A DNA stretch of 64,000 nt. Origin: Poriferisodalis sp965204195 (GTDB lineage: Bacteria; Actinomycetota; Acidimicrobiia; Acidimicrobiales; Poriferisodalaceae). The notes beneath the pieces are model-generated. The model was not told the DNA's origin, did no database searches, and saw only the letters and a list, made by a program, of their open reading frames with translations. The translations under genes and the position numbers were made by a program. The DNA lies in the NCBI RefSeq assembly GCF_965204195.1, contig NZ_OZ241975.1, positions 930,001 through 994,000 of the forward strand, read 5' to 3'. Position 1 is the stretch's first letter, and each line of letters starts with the position of its first letter. Shown one piece after another: positions 18,841-29,400 of the stretch.

Positions 18841-19428
18841 CTAGTCGGTCATGATCTGCAGGGCCCGTCCGATGATCGCATCACGGTGAGTGTCGGGCTC
18901 CACACCGCTCTGCTCGAGCGACAGGCGAATCGTGCCTACAGCGGCTGCCGCACGGATCCGGTCTTCGACTTCGGGAGACGGTCCGGTGAGCCAGGCAAAG
19001 AGGTCTCTGGCTTGGGCTCGCAACCGTTGACCGACCGCGCTCTGCTGCACATCGACGTCGTCGGCAACGAGCCGGAACGCCACGATGTCGCGGGCCAACA
19101 GGTCGAAGTAGCGATCGAGCACCTCCCGCAGGGCTTTCGGCGTCGGCTCCAGTTGGGCCATCCTGGCGATGATCGTCTCGCCGTCGCGTTCCATCGGGGC
19201 CAAGACCCCCGCAAGCACGTCTTCTTTCCCGGTGAAGTGGTAGTAGAGCGCTGCCGGCGTGAGGCCGAGTCCCGAGGTGAGCTGCCGGATCGACGTACCG
19301 CGGTAGCCCTGCCGGGCGAACAGGTCACGAGCCCGCCGCAGAATCGAGTCATGCGTGTCCGGCGGTGCCGGTTCGCTTGCGCGTTCCGGCGTGTCGCCAG
19401 TACCCGCTCTGGCCCCTTCGCCGGCCAC
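18841..19428 (-). CDS. TetR family transcriptional regulator
   Basis: A 195-residue regulator. The N-terminal helix-turn-helix is typical of TetR: ILRRARDLFARQGYRGTS, then IRQLTSGLGLTPAALYYHF and TGKEDVLAGVL. The C-terminal ligand domain has an AefR/fatty-acid-regulator flavour but no identifiable effector. It is divergent from coxS, so it probably represses itself and the coxS-coxM operon. Start GTG at 19428 with a TAGTTT box six bases upstream. Confidence 0.88.
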   Translation of the reverse strand: MAGEGARAGTGDTPERASEPAPPDTHDSILRRARDLFARQGYRGTSIRQLTSGLGLTPAALYYHFTGKEDVLAGVLAPMERDGETIIARMAQLEPTPKALREVLDRYFDLLARDIVAFRLVADDVDVQQSAVGQRLRAQARDLFAWLTGPSPEVEDRIRAAAAVGTIRLSLEQSGVEPDTHRDAIIGRALQIMTD

Positions 19429-19434
19429 ATCGCC

Positions 19435-19440
19435 AAACTA
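19435..19440 (-). promoter_or_regulatory. -10 box (TAGTTT) of the TetR gene
   Basis: TAGTTT on the minus strand is six bases from the GTG start of the regulator. It lies in the shared intergenic region with coxS, so TetR binding here could control both directions. Confidence 0.45.
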
Positions 19441-19602
19441 CTGCTGCGCTTGCGGGGCGCTTGTCCTCGTGTCTGCGCGTGACCGTCGCATGGTGCATGA
19501 TGGTGCGCGCTCGGCCCTCGCGGCCGCGTGCAACGCCGCCCGGCCTCACGGCCGCGGAACAATATGCTCGGCCCCGAGGCCGACGAGACGGGAGAGGTCA
19601 TA

Positions 19603-20073
19603 GTGGAGATCAGCGTCACGGTGAACGGCGAGACTCGTACCGGCGATGTCGAACCGCGCACGCTGCTCGTGTATTGGCTGCGGGACGACCTGCGGCTGAC
19701 AGGCACGAACATCGGCTGCGATACGTCCTCGTGCGGCGCCTGCACAGTGCATGTGAACGGCGAATCGGTGAAGTCGTGCACGATGCTGGCGGTGCAGGCT
19801 GACGGCGAGGACATCCTGACCATCGAGGGCTTGGCGCCGTCGGAAGACGAGCTGCACCCGATGCAGGAGGCCTTCCGCCAGAACCACGGCCTGCAGTGCG
19901 GCTACTGCACTCCCGGCATGGTCATGGCGGCGGTATCGCTGCTCGAGGAGAACCCCGACCCGTCCGAGCGAGATGTCCGCTTGGGATTGGAAGGGAACCT
20001 GTGCCGCTGCACGGGGTACCACAACATCGTCAAGTCGGTGCTGGCCTGCGCGGCCGGCGAGACAGCGGCCTGA
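19603..20073 (+). CDS. coxS: Molybdenum hydroxylase small (2Fe-2S) subunit, CoxS-type
   Basis: The small subunit carries the two iron-sulfur clusters that pass electrons from the molybdenum site to FAD in CO or aldehyde dehydrogenases of the xanthine oxidase family. The plant-type cluster motif GCDTSSCGACTVHVNG plus a further Cys at KSCTM, and the second cluster GLQCGYCTPGM with NLCRCTGYHNI, are intact. GTG at 19603 follows GGGAGAGG, giving 156 residues; an upstream in-frame ATG would add 25 unsupported residues. coxM follows after 13 bases, but there is no large (molybdenum-binding) subunit next to the pair. Confidence 0.93.
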   Translation: MEISVTVNGETRTGDVEPRTLLVYWLRDDLRLTGTNIGCDTSSCGACTVHVNGESVKSCTMLAVQADGEDILTIEGLAPSEDELHPMQEAFRQNHGLQCGYCTPGMVMAAVSLLEENPDPSERDVRLGLEGNLCRCTGYHNIVKSVLACAAGETAA

Positions 20074-20086
20074 GGGGAGCGCAGCA

Positions 20087-20914
20087 ATGATTCCTGCAGC
20101 ATTCGACTACGTACGGGCCGGCTCCGCGGAGGAGGCCATAGCGCTGCTCGGCGAGCATGGCGACGAGGCCAAGCTGCTGGCCGGCGGCCATTCGCTGCTG
20201 CCGATGATGAAGCTCCGCTTGGCCGTGCCGAGCGTGCTCGTGGACATCGGCCGCGTCAGCGATCTCAGCTACATCACTGACGGCGGCGATCACATCGCTG
20301 TCGGCGCGCTCACCCGCCACCGTGCGCTGGAGACCAGCGAGCTGCTGGCTGCCGAGTGCCCGCTGCTGGGCCATGTGGCAGGCGAGGTGGGCGACCCGCA
20401 GGTGCGTCATCGTGGCACCCTCGGCGGCTCGCTGGCCCACTCCGACCCAGCGTCTGACCTGCCGGCGGCAGTACTGGCGCTGGGCGGCACACTCGTCGCC
20501 CAGGGCCCGAACGGGAGCCGCGAGATAGCTGCCGGCGATTTCTTCACCGGCTACTTCGAATCGGCGCTGGCCGACGACGAGATGCTGACTGAGATCCGGG
20601 TCCCGAAGGCCCCCGGCGCTGGCTGGAACTACCAGAAGTTCAACCGGCGGGCCCAGGACTGGGCGATCGTCGGCGCTGCTGCGGTGACCGTCAACGGCGG
20701 CACGAACGTGGCGCTCGTGAACATGGGCTCAGTGCCGCTGCGGGCCAGTGCGGTCGAGGCGGCGCTGGCAGGCGGGGCGTCAGCGGCTGATGCCGCTGAA
20801 CAGGCTGCCGAGGGCACGGACGCCCCCACGGATCTGAACGCCACGCCTGACTACCGCAACCACCTCGCCCGGGTGCTCACCCGCCGAGCACTCGAAGCAG
20901 CCGGCGTCTCCTAA
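20087..20914 (+). CDS. coxM: Molybdenum hydroxylase medium (FAD) subunit, CoxM-type
   Basis: FAD-binding subunit (275 residues). The FAD motifs AGGHSLLPMMKLR and TLGGSLAHSDPASDLP identify the family, and the C-terminal CO-dehydrogenase flavoprotein domain includes YQKFNRRAQDWAIVGAAA. A GGGGAGC Shine-Dalgarno precedes the ATG. Together with coxS it would form a complex needing a CoxL-type catalytic subunit. None is present between S and M, nor anywhere else in this window, so the substrate cannot be assigned. It converges on an SDR gene. Confidence 0.92.
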   Translation: MIPAAFDYVRAGSAEEAIALLGEHGDEAKLLAGGHSLLPMMKLRLAVPSVLVDIGRVSDLSYITDGGDHIAVGALTRHRALETSELLAAECPLLGHVAGEVGDPQVRHRGTLGGSLAHSDPASDLPAAVLALGGTLVAQGPNGSREIAAGDFFTGYFESALADDEMLTEIRVPKAPGAGWNYQKFNRRAQDWAIVGAAAVTVNGGTNVALVNMGSVPLRASAVEAALAGGASAADAAEQAAEGTDAPTDLNATPDYRNHLARVLTRRALEAAGVS

Positions 20915-20918
20915 GAGG

Positions 20919-20962
20919 CCGCGCTCAGGCGGGAACCCGTCGGGCAGCTGCCCGAACGCGGC
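20919..20962. terminator. Nested hairpin between convergent coxM and SDR
   Basis: A 16-base perfect palindrome TCGGGCAGCTGCCCGA (20940-20955) is enclosed by the complementary arms GCCGCG and CGCGGC. There is no T-run, so a bidirectional, non-canonical terminator is a guess from position. Confidence 0.4.
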
Positions 20963-20975
20963 TCGGCAAAAGCGA

Positions 20976-21719
20976 TCAGTCCAGCAGGCCGGTGGCTTGG
21001 CCACCGTCGATGAGCAAACCAGTGCCGGTGATGAACTTGGCTTGCTCGCTGCAGAGGAATGCCACTGCAGCGCCGAAGTCGTCGGATTCGCCGCAGATGC
21101 CCATCGGGTTGCTCTGGCCTGCCTGCTCGCGGTCCATCATCTTCGCGACCCGGTCGGTCCAATGGGTGCCCGGCTGGGCGGAGTTCACGGTCACGCCATC
21201 GCCGGCGACCTCGCGGGCCGTGATCTTGAGGAAGCTGGTGAGACCGGCCCGTGCAACGGAGCTGGCGAGCAGGAACGGGATCGGCTGCTTGACGCCGACG
21301 CTGGTGATGGCGCACACCCGGCCCCAGCCGCGCTCGCGCATCGGTGGGACGGCCACCCGGCACATCTCGATCATGGCCTTGCAGTTCATGTCGAAGGCCA
21401 TCTGGTAGGCGTCGATCTCGGTGCTCTCGAACATGCCGGGTGGCGGGCCGCCCGCGTTGGTCACGAGGATGTCGACTGAACCCAGCCCGTCAATGGCCTG
21501 TTCTACGAAGCTGCGACCCTCATCGGGGTTGCCCAGATCGGCAGTGATGGAGAGCACCTCGCCGTCGATTTGCGCGGCGGCTGTCGCCAACCGCTCTGGG
21601 TCCCGGCCACAGATGGCCACCCGCACCCCCTCAGCCGCAAGCGCCTTGGCCGATCCGAGTCCTAGCCCTGCTGAGCCAGCGGCTACTGCCGCGGTCCGTC
21701 CTGAAATACCCAAGTCCAT
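20976..21719 (-). CDS. Divergent SDR-family oxidoreductase (BKR-like)
   Basis: A Rossmann-fold protein of 247 residues. The cofactor loop reads AAGSAGLGLG and NAGG is present at the usual place. The catalytic YxxxK is not there: the equivalent region is FLLASSVARAGL, as in the SDR subgroup resembling beta-ketoacyl-ACP reductase that lacks a perfect tetrad. The C-terminus GLLIDGGQATGLLD is normal. AGGGGAA precedes the ATG. Activity is unknown. It is divergent from the large ATPase/helicase gene and convergent with coxM. Confidence 0.85.
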   Translation of the reverse strand: MDLGISGRTAAVAAGSAGLGLGSAKALAAEGVRVAICGRDPERLATAAAQIDGEVLSITADLGNPDEGRSFVEQAIDGLGSVDILVTNAGGPPPGMFESTEIDAYQMAFDMNCKAMIEMCRVAVPPMRERGWGRVCAITSVGVKQPIPFLLASSVARAGLTSFLKITAREVAGDGVTVNSAQPGTHWTDRVAKMMDREQAGQSNPMGICGESDDFGAAVAFLCSEQAKFITGTGLLIDGGQATGLLD

Positions 21720-21997
21720 CGTCGATTCCCCTGTCTCAACTGGTCGCGGCAATTCCCGACTGGTTTGTGGTCGCCCGGAACCGTAGCCAACAGCCGGCCG
21801 CTGTTGCGCCGAAACAGCGGTGGAAAGAAAATGGCTGGCCGCAGTCGTTGCGGGTAGGTGACGGCCAAGATCACGTTTGGCCGGTCGGATACGCTCCGGC
21901 CCCCAACAGAGCAGGACCACAGGCCACGCCGGTCGACGCGAGCCGGCCCGCCATCAAGCGGGTGCGCCATGACGGGGCCACATTAGGGAGGCCGCTC

Positions 21998-24900
21998 GTG
22001 TCAACGGAGAGATGGTGCGGACCAGATGGAGACTTGGGACAATTCGTCTCTCGTGAGGCTCAGAGGACTCTCGACTCATACATCGCTCAGCCGAAGCTGG
22101 TCGTTGAGCACGCCAACTTGGAGCGAGACACCGCTCACGGCGGGTACCAGCACCGGCAGATGTACGAACTGGTGCAGAACGCCGCAGACGCGCTATGGGT
22201 CGAGCAAGCGTCGGCACCCTTCGATGGGTTGCATGCCGGGCAAGATCCTCATCGAGGTCGCATCGAAGTCAGGTTGACAGAGCGCTGCCTCTACTGCGCC
22301 GACGACGGAGATCCCATCGATCAGCCGGGCATGACGGCGCTCATGTTTTCGCACATGTCACCCAAGCGTGCAACCGGCCAGATCGGAACCTTTGGCTTGG
22401 GATTCAAAGCGGTCCTCGGTGTCAGCGATGACCCTGAATTCTTCAGTCGATCCGGCTCGTTCCGCTTCCAGCGTTCGCGATCGTCGGAACAGATACGGGC
22501 CAACGTGCCCAGAGACGAAGTAGTGACCGACTTCCCCGTGCTGCGTCTGCCTCAACCGATCCACCCGCTGGACGGGAGCGATAGCGATCCGATCCTGGGC
22601 GACCTGATGGAATGGGCATCGAACATCGTCCGGTTGCCGCTCAAGCGGAGGGCCTTTTGGGACCTCAGGCAGCAGATAGTCGATTTTCCCGCCGAGTTCC
22701 TTCTCTTCGTGCCACACGTCACGTTGCTGACGCTCGCGATTGACGGTGGGGCTCGCCATGGGTCACAACAGCGTGACGTGAGGCTGACACGCGATCGGGA
22801 TGATCTCGTTCTTGACGATGGAACCACTTCGGGCCATTGGCGTGTGTTTCAGTGGTCGCACCATCTGTCTGTGGAAGCTCGCGCCGACCGCCGTCCTGGA
22901 GATGACGCCGACGAAGTCCCAATCTGGTGGGCCGCCCCGGTCGATCACGTCCAGCGTCACGACCGGTTTTGGGCCCACTTCCCCACCGAAACCTCATGTC
23001 TCGTCAGCGGGATCCTGAATGCACCGTGGAAAACCAACGAAGACAGGCAGAACCTGCTCCCAGGTTGCTACAACGACGAGCTTGTACGAGCGGCTGCTGC
23101 GCTGGTGGCCGACGAGCTCCCGTCGTTGAACGACATCGATGATCCGGCCCGCCATCTTGACTTGCTGCCGCGACGACATGAGCGGGGCGACAACCAGCAC
23201 GCTGATCTGCTGCGCAGTGAGGTCAACGGAGAGCTATGCGCCCGGCCTGTGGTTCCCGACCAAGCCGGTGTGCTCCGCAATATTGACGCGGTCTACTACC
23301 TGCCGCAGGACCTTGAGCGCAGCACAAACCAGAGTCGCGCTGCACTGCAGAAGTGGGCAACCAGTGCCAGTAGGCCGAATGATTGGCTGCACCACAGCGT
23401 CTATCGAGGCGAGCGATTCTCAGCCGTCGGGCGATTGTTTGAGGCCGCCTCAGAATTCGTGGACCGGCAGCGACTGGTTGGCTGGCTCGAAGCGTTGGTT
23501 CAAGACGTCGAGGCAGACTTTGCTGTTTCGGCATCTGCGGCCGCCATACAGACCGCTGCGCTCCTGCCCGCAGATGTCCGTCAAGAAATCGCGGATGCCC
23601 AGATCGTGTACAGCATGGCGGAGGCGTGGCTGCCGCTCGACCCGGAGCGCGTGTTTCTGCATGATCCTGCCCCCGCTGTTGGAACCAGGCTAGACCCGCG
23701 TACAAGTGTCCATGCCGAGTTGTTGCACGACGAGGCGACCGCGACGGCGCTGAAGCACTTGGGCTTTGCGCCGCCATCCGCGGAGTCGGAATTCAATCTG
23801 GTGGCAGAGTCCGTACTGGGCTCGCGACAGGTTCCAGAGTCAGCTGCCTCGGTGTACGAGCGACTCTGGGTCAGATTCTGGGCCTTGTCGCGCCAAGTCT
23901 CCAATGACGGTGCTCGTGATGTCATCTCGGGCTACAGGGACTTCAGGCGAACTGTGCGAATTCGGACCCGCTCGGGATCATGGCGGCCCGTCCACGACGT
24001 GCTCGTTCCCGGTGCCATCGTGCCCGATGACGGAAGTCGTGACGGCGACGTAGCCGTTGACATGGAGTTTCATCGTGCCGACACAGCGCTGTTCGAGTGG
24101 CTCGGCGTGGGCGATAAGGCCCAGCATGTCGACGATCTCAGCGCCGATCCGGCATTCCGGGGGTATGAGAGAGACTGCGAGGACCAATACCGTCAACAAC
24201 GGCTTCCCCGCAACCCACAAAGCGGAATGCTCAGATTTTCTCGCTCAGACGGGTCTGGTCCGTTGTCGGTACTTCGGGGCCTGTCAGACGAAGGCCGCGC
24301 GCTCTACACGGCGAGCCTCATGGACGTGGGCTCGACTTTCGATCGTTACGAGTACGGCCACCAAGGCACGAACGGCCACGAGTATCCACGCAACCGCTAC
24401 GAATCGCCCGCGCTGAACGAAATCCGCCGTTGGGGGCGTATCGCTACGACCGCAGGAAGCGTGCCGCTGAGGGCGGCGCTCGGAGCAAGCCCCGAGGACC
24501 CCGAAGCGCTTGAAGCGCTGTACCGTCATCCGAACTTAGCCGAGATCAAGGGATCTCTTGATCTCGCTGATCCGGTGCCGAGGACACTCGGCGAACAGGT
24601 GCCGGTTCCGCTCATCGATGAGTGGCCCGGGATCGTCACCCACCTAGCCGCTGGCCACGCGGATATCCAGCTCATCCGGTGCGACCAGATACTTGTGGCG
24701 GGCAAACAGCGCCCATGTGCCTATCGAGCCCCCGATGTCCTCCTCGCGAGCAGCGAGGGGGATGACGAATACTCAGAACTCCAGCTTGTGAGCCGCGCCA
24801 TCGATCTTCCGCTGTCAGGGCGACAGATCATGGACATCGTTGACGGCACGACTGCGGTGGAAGTGGAGCAACGCCGCCAGGCGATCAGGAGCTGCCCCAG

Positions 24901-26491
24901 CGATGCTGAACGCCTGCTCGCCGCAGTCGGCGTTGACGCTCTGCGCGCTCGCCTGCCGGTTTCGCTTGTGAGCATCGTTGAGCAGGGGCACGCCGATCCG
25001 GCGGTGCTGCCAATTGCAATCGCTGAATCGGCCATAGCGACCTATCACACCGGGACACTTCGCGAATTTCGTGCTGCACTCAAACCACTCGATCCTCCGA
25101 AGCAATGGGCTGGCTCTCGACGTGCGGTCGAGTTCGTTCGCGCCCTCGGCTTTAGCGAAGAGTGGGCCGGCGAGCCCGGCCACGCAGATGACCCCTTCGA
25201 GCAGGTAGACGGGCCGCTGAAGCTGGGCGAACTGCACCGCTACCAGAGGGCAATCGCCGATCGCCTCAAGCAGCTACTGGGCAGCAGCGTCCACGGCGAC
25301 CAGGGCCGTCGAGGACTCATCAGTCTCCCGACTGGCGCCGGCAAGACCCGAGTGGCTGTGCAAGCCATCGTCGAGGCCCGCAGAGATCAGTCATTCCGAG
25401 GCAACGTGCTGTGGGTGGCCGACCGCAGAGAGCTGTGCGAGCAGGCCGTCCAAGCGTGGAGGCAAGTGTGGCGCAGCGAAGGGATCGAAGACGCTCGACT
25501 GCGCGTTTCGCGGTTGTGGGGCGGCAATGCCGCGCCCACAGCGACAGACGACTGGCACGTCATCGTGGCATCGATCCAGACACTCCACGCGAGGTTGAGC
25601 AATCAACGACTCCAGCCGGAGCTATTGGACAGCGTGGAGCTAGTGGTCTTCGACGAGGCCCACCGGTCAATCGCACCCACATACACCTCCGCAATGGCTG
25701 AGATCGGCCTCACGTCCCGCCAAACGGAGGAAGAGCCCGCGCTGCTCGGCCTTACGGCCACGCCATACCGTGGGCACAACGAGGCGGAAACGCTCTGGCT
25801 GGCAAATCGGTACGGCCAGAACCGCCTCGATACCGGTGCCTTCGAAAGCAACGATCCGCACAGTGTGATCGCGCACCTGCAGGACACCGCCGTGCTCGCG
25901 AAGGCCGATCACGAACTAATCCCCGGCGGCACCTATCAACTCACTCAGGATGAGCAAGATGAACTCGCAAAGTTCGGCGGCGAGGCCGCAGCCCCGCGCC
26001 CTGGCTTCCTCCCTACGAGCGTGGAGGAACGGATCGCCGAGGATGCGGAGCGCACAGAGCGCATACTCGACGCGTACGGGCGCCATGTCAGGGGCGACTG
26101 GCCGGCGTTGATCTTTGCCACCTCGGTGGACCACTCAAAGACGCTGGCTGCGCTCTTGACCCTCCGTGGAGTTACGGCCCGTGCGGTGAGCGGGTCAACT
26201 GATGCAGCAACTCGCCGCCGAGTCGTAGACGGCTTCCGCTCGGGTGAGATCAACGTGCTCGTCAACTACGGCGTGTTCCGCGAGGGGTTCGACGCACCCA
26301 AGACGCGAGCGATCATCGTGGCTCGCCCCGTGTACAGCCCGAATCTCTACTTTCAGATGGTCGGCCGCGGCCTGAGAGGCCCGCTCAACGGCGGCGACGA
26401 ACGCTGCCTCATACTGAACGTCCAGGACAACATCGAGAACTACGGCGAACAACTCGCATTCGCCGATGTCGACTGGCTATGGAGTCGCTGA
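21998..26491 (+). CDS. GHKL (sacsin-like) ATPase fused to SF2 helicase, putative defence protein A
   Basis: A 1497-residue protein. Residues about 25-330 form a Bergerat-fold ATPase: the N box ELVQNAADA (Asn61), the G1 box DDGDPID (102-108) and the glycine-rich GQIGTFGLGFKAVL (127-140). About 700 residues follow that I cannot assign. From about 1085 comes a superfamily-2 helicase with PTGAGKT (Lys1116), DEAH (1219-1222), LTATPYRG, and QMVGRGLRG near the end. The GTG at 21998 has AGGGAGG six bases upstream; the frame extends 77 codons further without support. Its stop overlaps the next ATG (TGATG), so the pair is translationally coupled. HATPase-helicase fusions are typical of anti-phage and DNA-processing islands. 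I do not know a named system with this exact pair. Codon choice is visibly less GC-skewed than in the flanking core genes. Confidence 0.85.
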   Translation: MSTERWCGPDGDLGQFVSREAQRTLDSYIAQPKLVVEHANLERDTAHGGYQHRQMYELVQNAADALWVEQASAPFDGLHAGQDPHRGRIEVRLTERCLYCADDGDPIDQPGMTALMFSHMSPKRATGQIGTFGLGFKAVLGVSDDPEFFSRSGSFRFQRSRSSEQIRANVPRDEVVTDFPVLRLPQPIHPLDGSDSDPILGDLMEWASNIVRLPLKRRAFWDLRQQIVDFPAEFLLFVPHVTLLTLAIDGGARHGSQQRDVRLTRDRDDLVLDDGTTSGHWRVFQWSHHLSVEARADRRPGDDADEVPIWWAAPVDHVQRHDRFWAHFPTETSCLVSGILNAPWKTNEDRQNLLPGCYNDELVRAAAALVADELPSLNDIDDPARHLDLLPRRHERGDNQHADLLRSEVNGELCARPVVPDQAGVLRNIDAVYYLPQDLERSTNQSRAALQKWATSASRPNDWLHHSVYRGERFSAVGRLFEAASEFVDRQRLVGWLEALVQDVEADFAVSASAAAIQTAALLPADVRQEIADAQIVYSMAEAWLPLDPERVFLHDPAPAVGTRLDPRTSVHAELLHDEATATALKHLGFAPPSAESEFNLVAESVLGSRQVPESAASVYERLWVRFWALSRQVSNDGARDVISGYRDFRRTVRIRTRSGSWRPVHDVLVPGAIVPDDGSRDGDVAVDMEFHRADTALFEWLGVGDKAQHVDDLSADPAFRGYERDCEDQYRQQRLPRNPQSGMLRFSRSDGSGPLSVLRGLSDEGRALYTASLMDVGSTFDRYEYGHQGTNGHEYPRNRYESPALNEIRRWGRIATTAGSVPLRAALGASPEDPEALEALYRHPNLAEIKGSLDLADPVPRTLGEQVPVPLIDEWPGIVTHLAAGHADIQLIRCDQILVAGKQRPCAYRAPDVLLASSEGDDEYSELQLVSRAIDLPLSGRQIMDIVDGTTAVEVEQRRQAIRSCPSDAERLLAAVGVDALRARLPVSLVSIVEQGHADPAVLPIAIAESAIATYHTGTLREFRAALKPLDPPKQWAGSRRAVEFVRALGFSEEWAGEPGHADDPFEQVDGPLKLGELHRYQRAIADRLKQLLGSSVHGDQGRRGLISLPTGAGKTRVAVQAIVEARRDQSFRGNVLWVADRRELCEQAVQAWRQVWRSEGIEDARLRVSRLWGGNAAPTATDDWHVIVASIQTLHARLSNQRLQPELLDSVELVVFDEAHRSIAPTYTSAMAEIGLTSRQTEEEPALLGLTATPYRGHNEAETLWLANRYGQNRLDTGAFESNDPHSVIAHLQDTAVLAKADHELIPGGTYQLTQDEQDELAKFGGEAAAPRPGFLPTSVEERIAEDAERTERILDAYGRHVRGDWPALIFATSVDHSKTLAALLTLRGVTARAVSGSTDAATRRRVVDGFRSGEINVLVNYGVFREGFDAPKTRAIIVARPVYSPNLYFQMVGRGLRGPLNGGDERCLILNVQDNIENYGEQLAFADVDWLWSR

Positions 26492-29400
26492 TGCCGACAA
26501 ACCTGCCATTGCGCCACCTCTCGGTTCGGGTTCCTTGGCACGACGCTGGCTGGAACGGCACGATCTGTACTGACCCTGCCAACAACGCGTCGTGTCTGCG
26601 ACTTCCGAATATCCACGACCGGCGCGAGAACGCCGTCGAAATTGAGCTTCGAGGCCGCCGTCTTGACGAACTCCAGTCGGCTCAGCTGCCGCCGTGCATC
26701 GCAGAACGAGGATCGTTCATGGCGAGCTTTCCGATCACCCGTCACGTCCGGCACCCCTACCAAGCGACCTCTGACGCGCACCGGCACTATCGCCCGACAC
26801 TTGTTGAGATCCCGCCGTTCAGCGCCGAGGCTGTGCCGTTTCGCTGGATGCGGCGCGAGGACGCAGCGTCATTGGCCGACGACTTCGACATCGTCTATCG
26901 CGACGAGGCCGAGGAGGAGGCTCGGCAGGCGATGGGCTTCGAGTCCGCATGGGTGCAGGATCGCGAGAACCAGTCCAATCTGCTTGACGCGTTCTTCTCA
27001 GCTGTCGAACCAGAACGCTCGCTCGCATTCTTCTATGCGAAGGAAGTTCCGCACACTGAGCGGCGTGGTCGCGTGCTCGTCGGCGTGGGCTGGGTGACTG
27101 GCTGCGGCCACGGAGTCGAGTACGAGTACGAGCCAAACGCAGAGCGCCCGACGCGGTCGATGATCTGGGAACGGATCGTCAGCCATTCGATACGCCCAAC
27201 CAGCTATGGGGGCGGGTTCCTGCTTCCGTACCACGCAGATCTCGAACGAGCGGCCGAGGATCCCGACTTCAATCCCGAAGATGTCGTCGTCTTCGCCCAG
27301 GACGAAGCGTTCGAACAGTTCTCTTATGCCTCCGAACATCTCACGCACGATCAGGCGATCGCATCGCTGCTCGCCATGGTGGAGGGACTGCAGCGCGCCG
27401 GGGCCGCATTGGGAGACAATTTCGACGAGCAGATTCGTTGGGCGCAAGCACGTCTCGGGGAGCTGTGGAAGCTCCGGGGTCCGTTCCCCGGGCTGGGTTC
27501 TGCGCTGGCGGCACTCGGCGTCGACCATTCCGACCTCCTCGCTTACCGCATCACTGAGAGCCTTCCCGCAGCGCAGGATCCGTGGCCGGCCGTGCAGGCG
27601 GCGCTGGACAATCCGGCGTCACTCGGCCCCGAGTGGGTCCGCCGCGTTGGGCCGACTATCGCCCGCAAGCTTGCCGATCTCCCCGTTGAGCGAAGGGCGC
27701 TGCTGCATTTGATCGCTCGTCTTGACGTTTCTTCGGAACAAACCGAGCGGTTCTTCGTGCGTGAGTCGCGCAGCAAGGCCGGAATAGACATCGACGATGC
27801 CGATTTGTTGCGCAACCCGTATCTGCTCTACGAAGCAGATCGTGCGAGCGTGAATCCGATTTCGGTGAGTTCTGTGGACCGTGGCTTGTTCTCGTCGTCA
27901 GGGAATCCGAGCTTGGCTCTGCCTGAGCCATCCGCAATGAGCGAGCCTCAAGATCCCCGGCGGGTACGTGCCCTGTCCGTTGCCGTTTTGGAGGAAGCGG
28001 CTGCTGGTGGGCACACGGTGGTGCCACAGGACGACTTGGTGCGCGCCGTTCGCGAGATGGCCGTGACGCCGCCATGTCCCATCGACGGCGATCTGCTCAG
28101 CGTTATCGGCGACGATCTCGAGCTAGTCGTGCAGCAAGCGCAACTGGACGACGGCGCGCCGGGATTCCAGCTTGATCGACTTCGCATGGCGCGCGACAAC
28201 ATTCGAAGTGAAGTGCTCAGGCGTTCGAGAGCGACGAGGCGACACACGGTCGAGGCCAACTGGTCGGACCTACTCGATGAGCAGTTGGCGGGACTCCAGC
28301 AGGGCGGAGCGATTCCCGCAGACGAAGTGGAGGGCCGCGCACGCGAAGAGAAGGTCGCCGCACTGCGGGAACTCGCTGCTGCCCGATTCGCAGTGCTCGT
28401 CGGCCCTGCCGGTACTGGCAAGACGACGCTGTTGGCAGCGTTGTGCACGCACCTGGCTGAGCGCGGTGCCGGGGTGACGCTGCTGGCGCCTACCGGCAAG
28501 GCAAGAGTGCAGTTGGAGCGAGGATTGCGCGGGATACCGGGAGTACACGCGCACACGATCGCTCAGTTCTTGGTCCGACAGCGCCGATTTGACCCTCGAA
28601 CGGGTCGCTACGGCCGGTCGAGTGAGCCGCCAAGGCTCACTGGCGGCACATTGGTCATCGACGAAGCGTCCATGGTCACCGAGGAGCAACTCGACGCAGT
28701 CCTCGACAATGTCCGCCAATTGGAGCGCATCATTCTCGTCGGCGATCCGCGTCAGCTGCCACCCATCGGGCCCGGACGCCCGTTCGTCGACATCGTCGAG
28801 CACCTCAAGAGCGGAGCCGACGGGAAGTGGCCCAGAGTCGGCCCGTCCTACGCCGAACTCATGATCCAGATGCGCCAGCGCGAGGGGTCGAATCGTCGGC
28901 AATTTCGCCACGATCTCGCACTCGGACAGTGGTTCGGCGGCGGGTCGCCAGGTCCGCTGGCAGAGGAGGCCTGGGGCGAGCTATTGAGCGGCAGCGACAG
29001 CGACACGGTGCGCTTCGAGGAGTGGGGCTCGCCGACGGAAGTGTTCGACCGGATCCGTGGCCTGCTCACGCAAGAGATCACTGCGATCAAAGACGCCGAC
29101 GACCAAGTCGGATTCGGGGAATCACTGGGCGGCGTCGTCAGCGGCGACTACGTGTACTTCAACAGCAGCTACCGCGAGAGGGAGGGCGCGGGCAAGGCTT
29201 GCGAGAGCTGGCAGATTCTCAGCCCGATCCATGCAACCGGTGCGGGTGTCGCCGAGATCAATCGATCCGTTCATCGGCACTTTCGAGCCGATCTGATCAG
29301 GTCGGCTCGTGAAGTGCCACGCTTCGGTCGAAAAGTACCCAAGCCGATGGGCCCAGAAGGCATCGTCTACGGCGACAAGGTGATGAACAACCGCAATCAC

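Noticed and set aside
21767..21997. 77-codon N-terminal extension of the ATPase-helicase gene
   Set aside because: The extension is non-conserved-looking and has no Shine-Dalgarno, whereas GTG 21998 has AGGGAGG six bases upstream.
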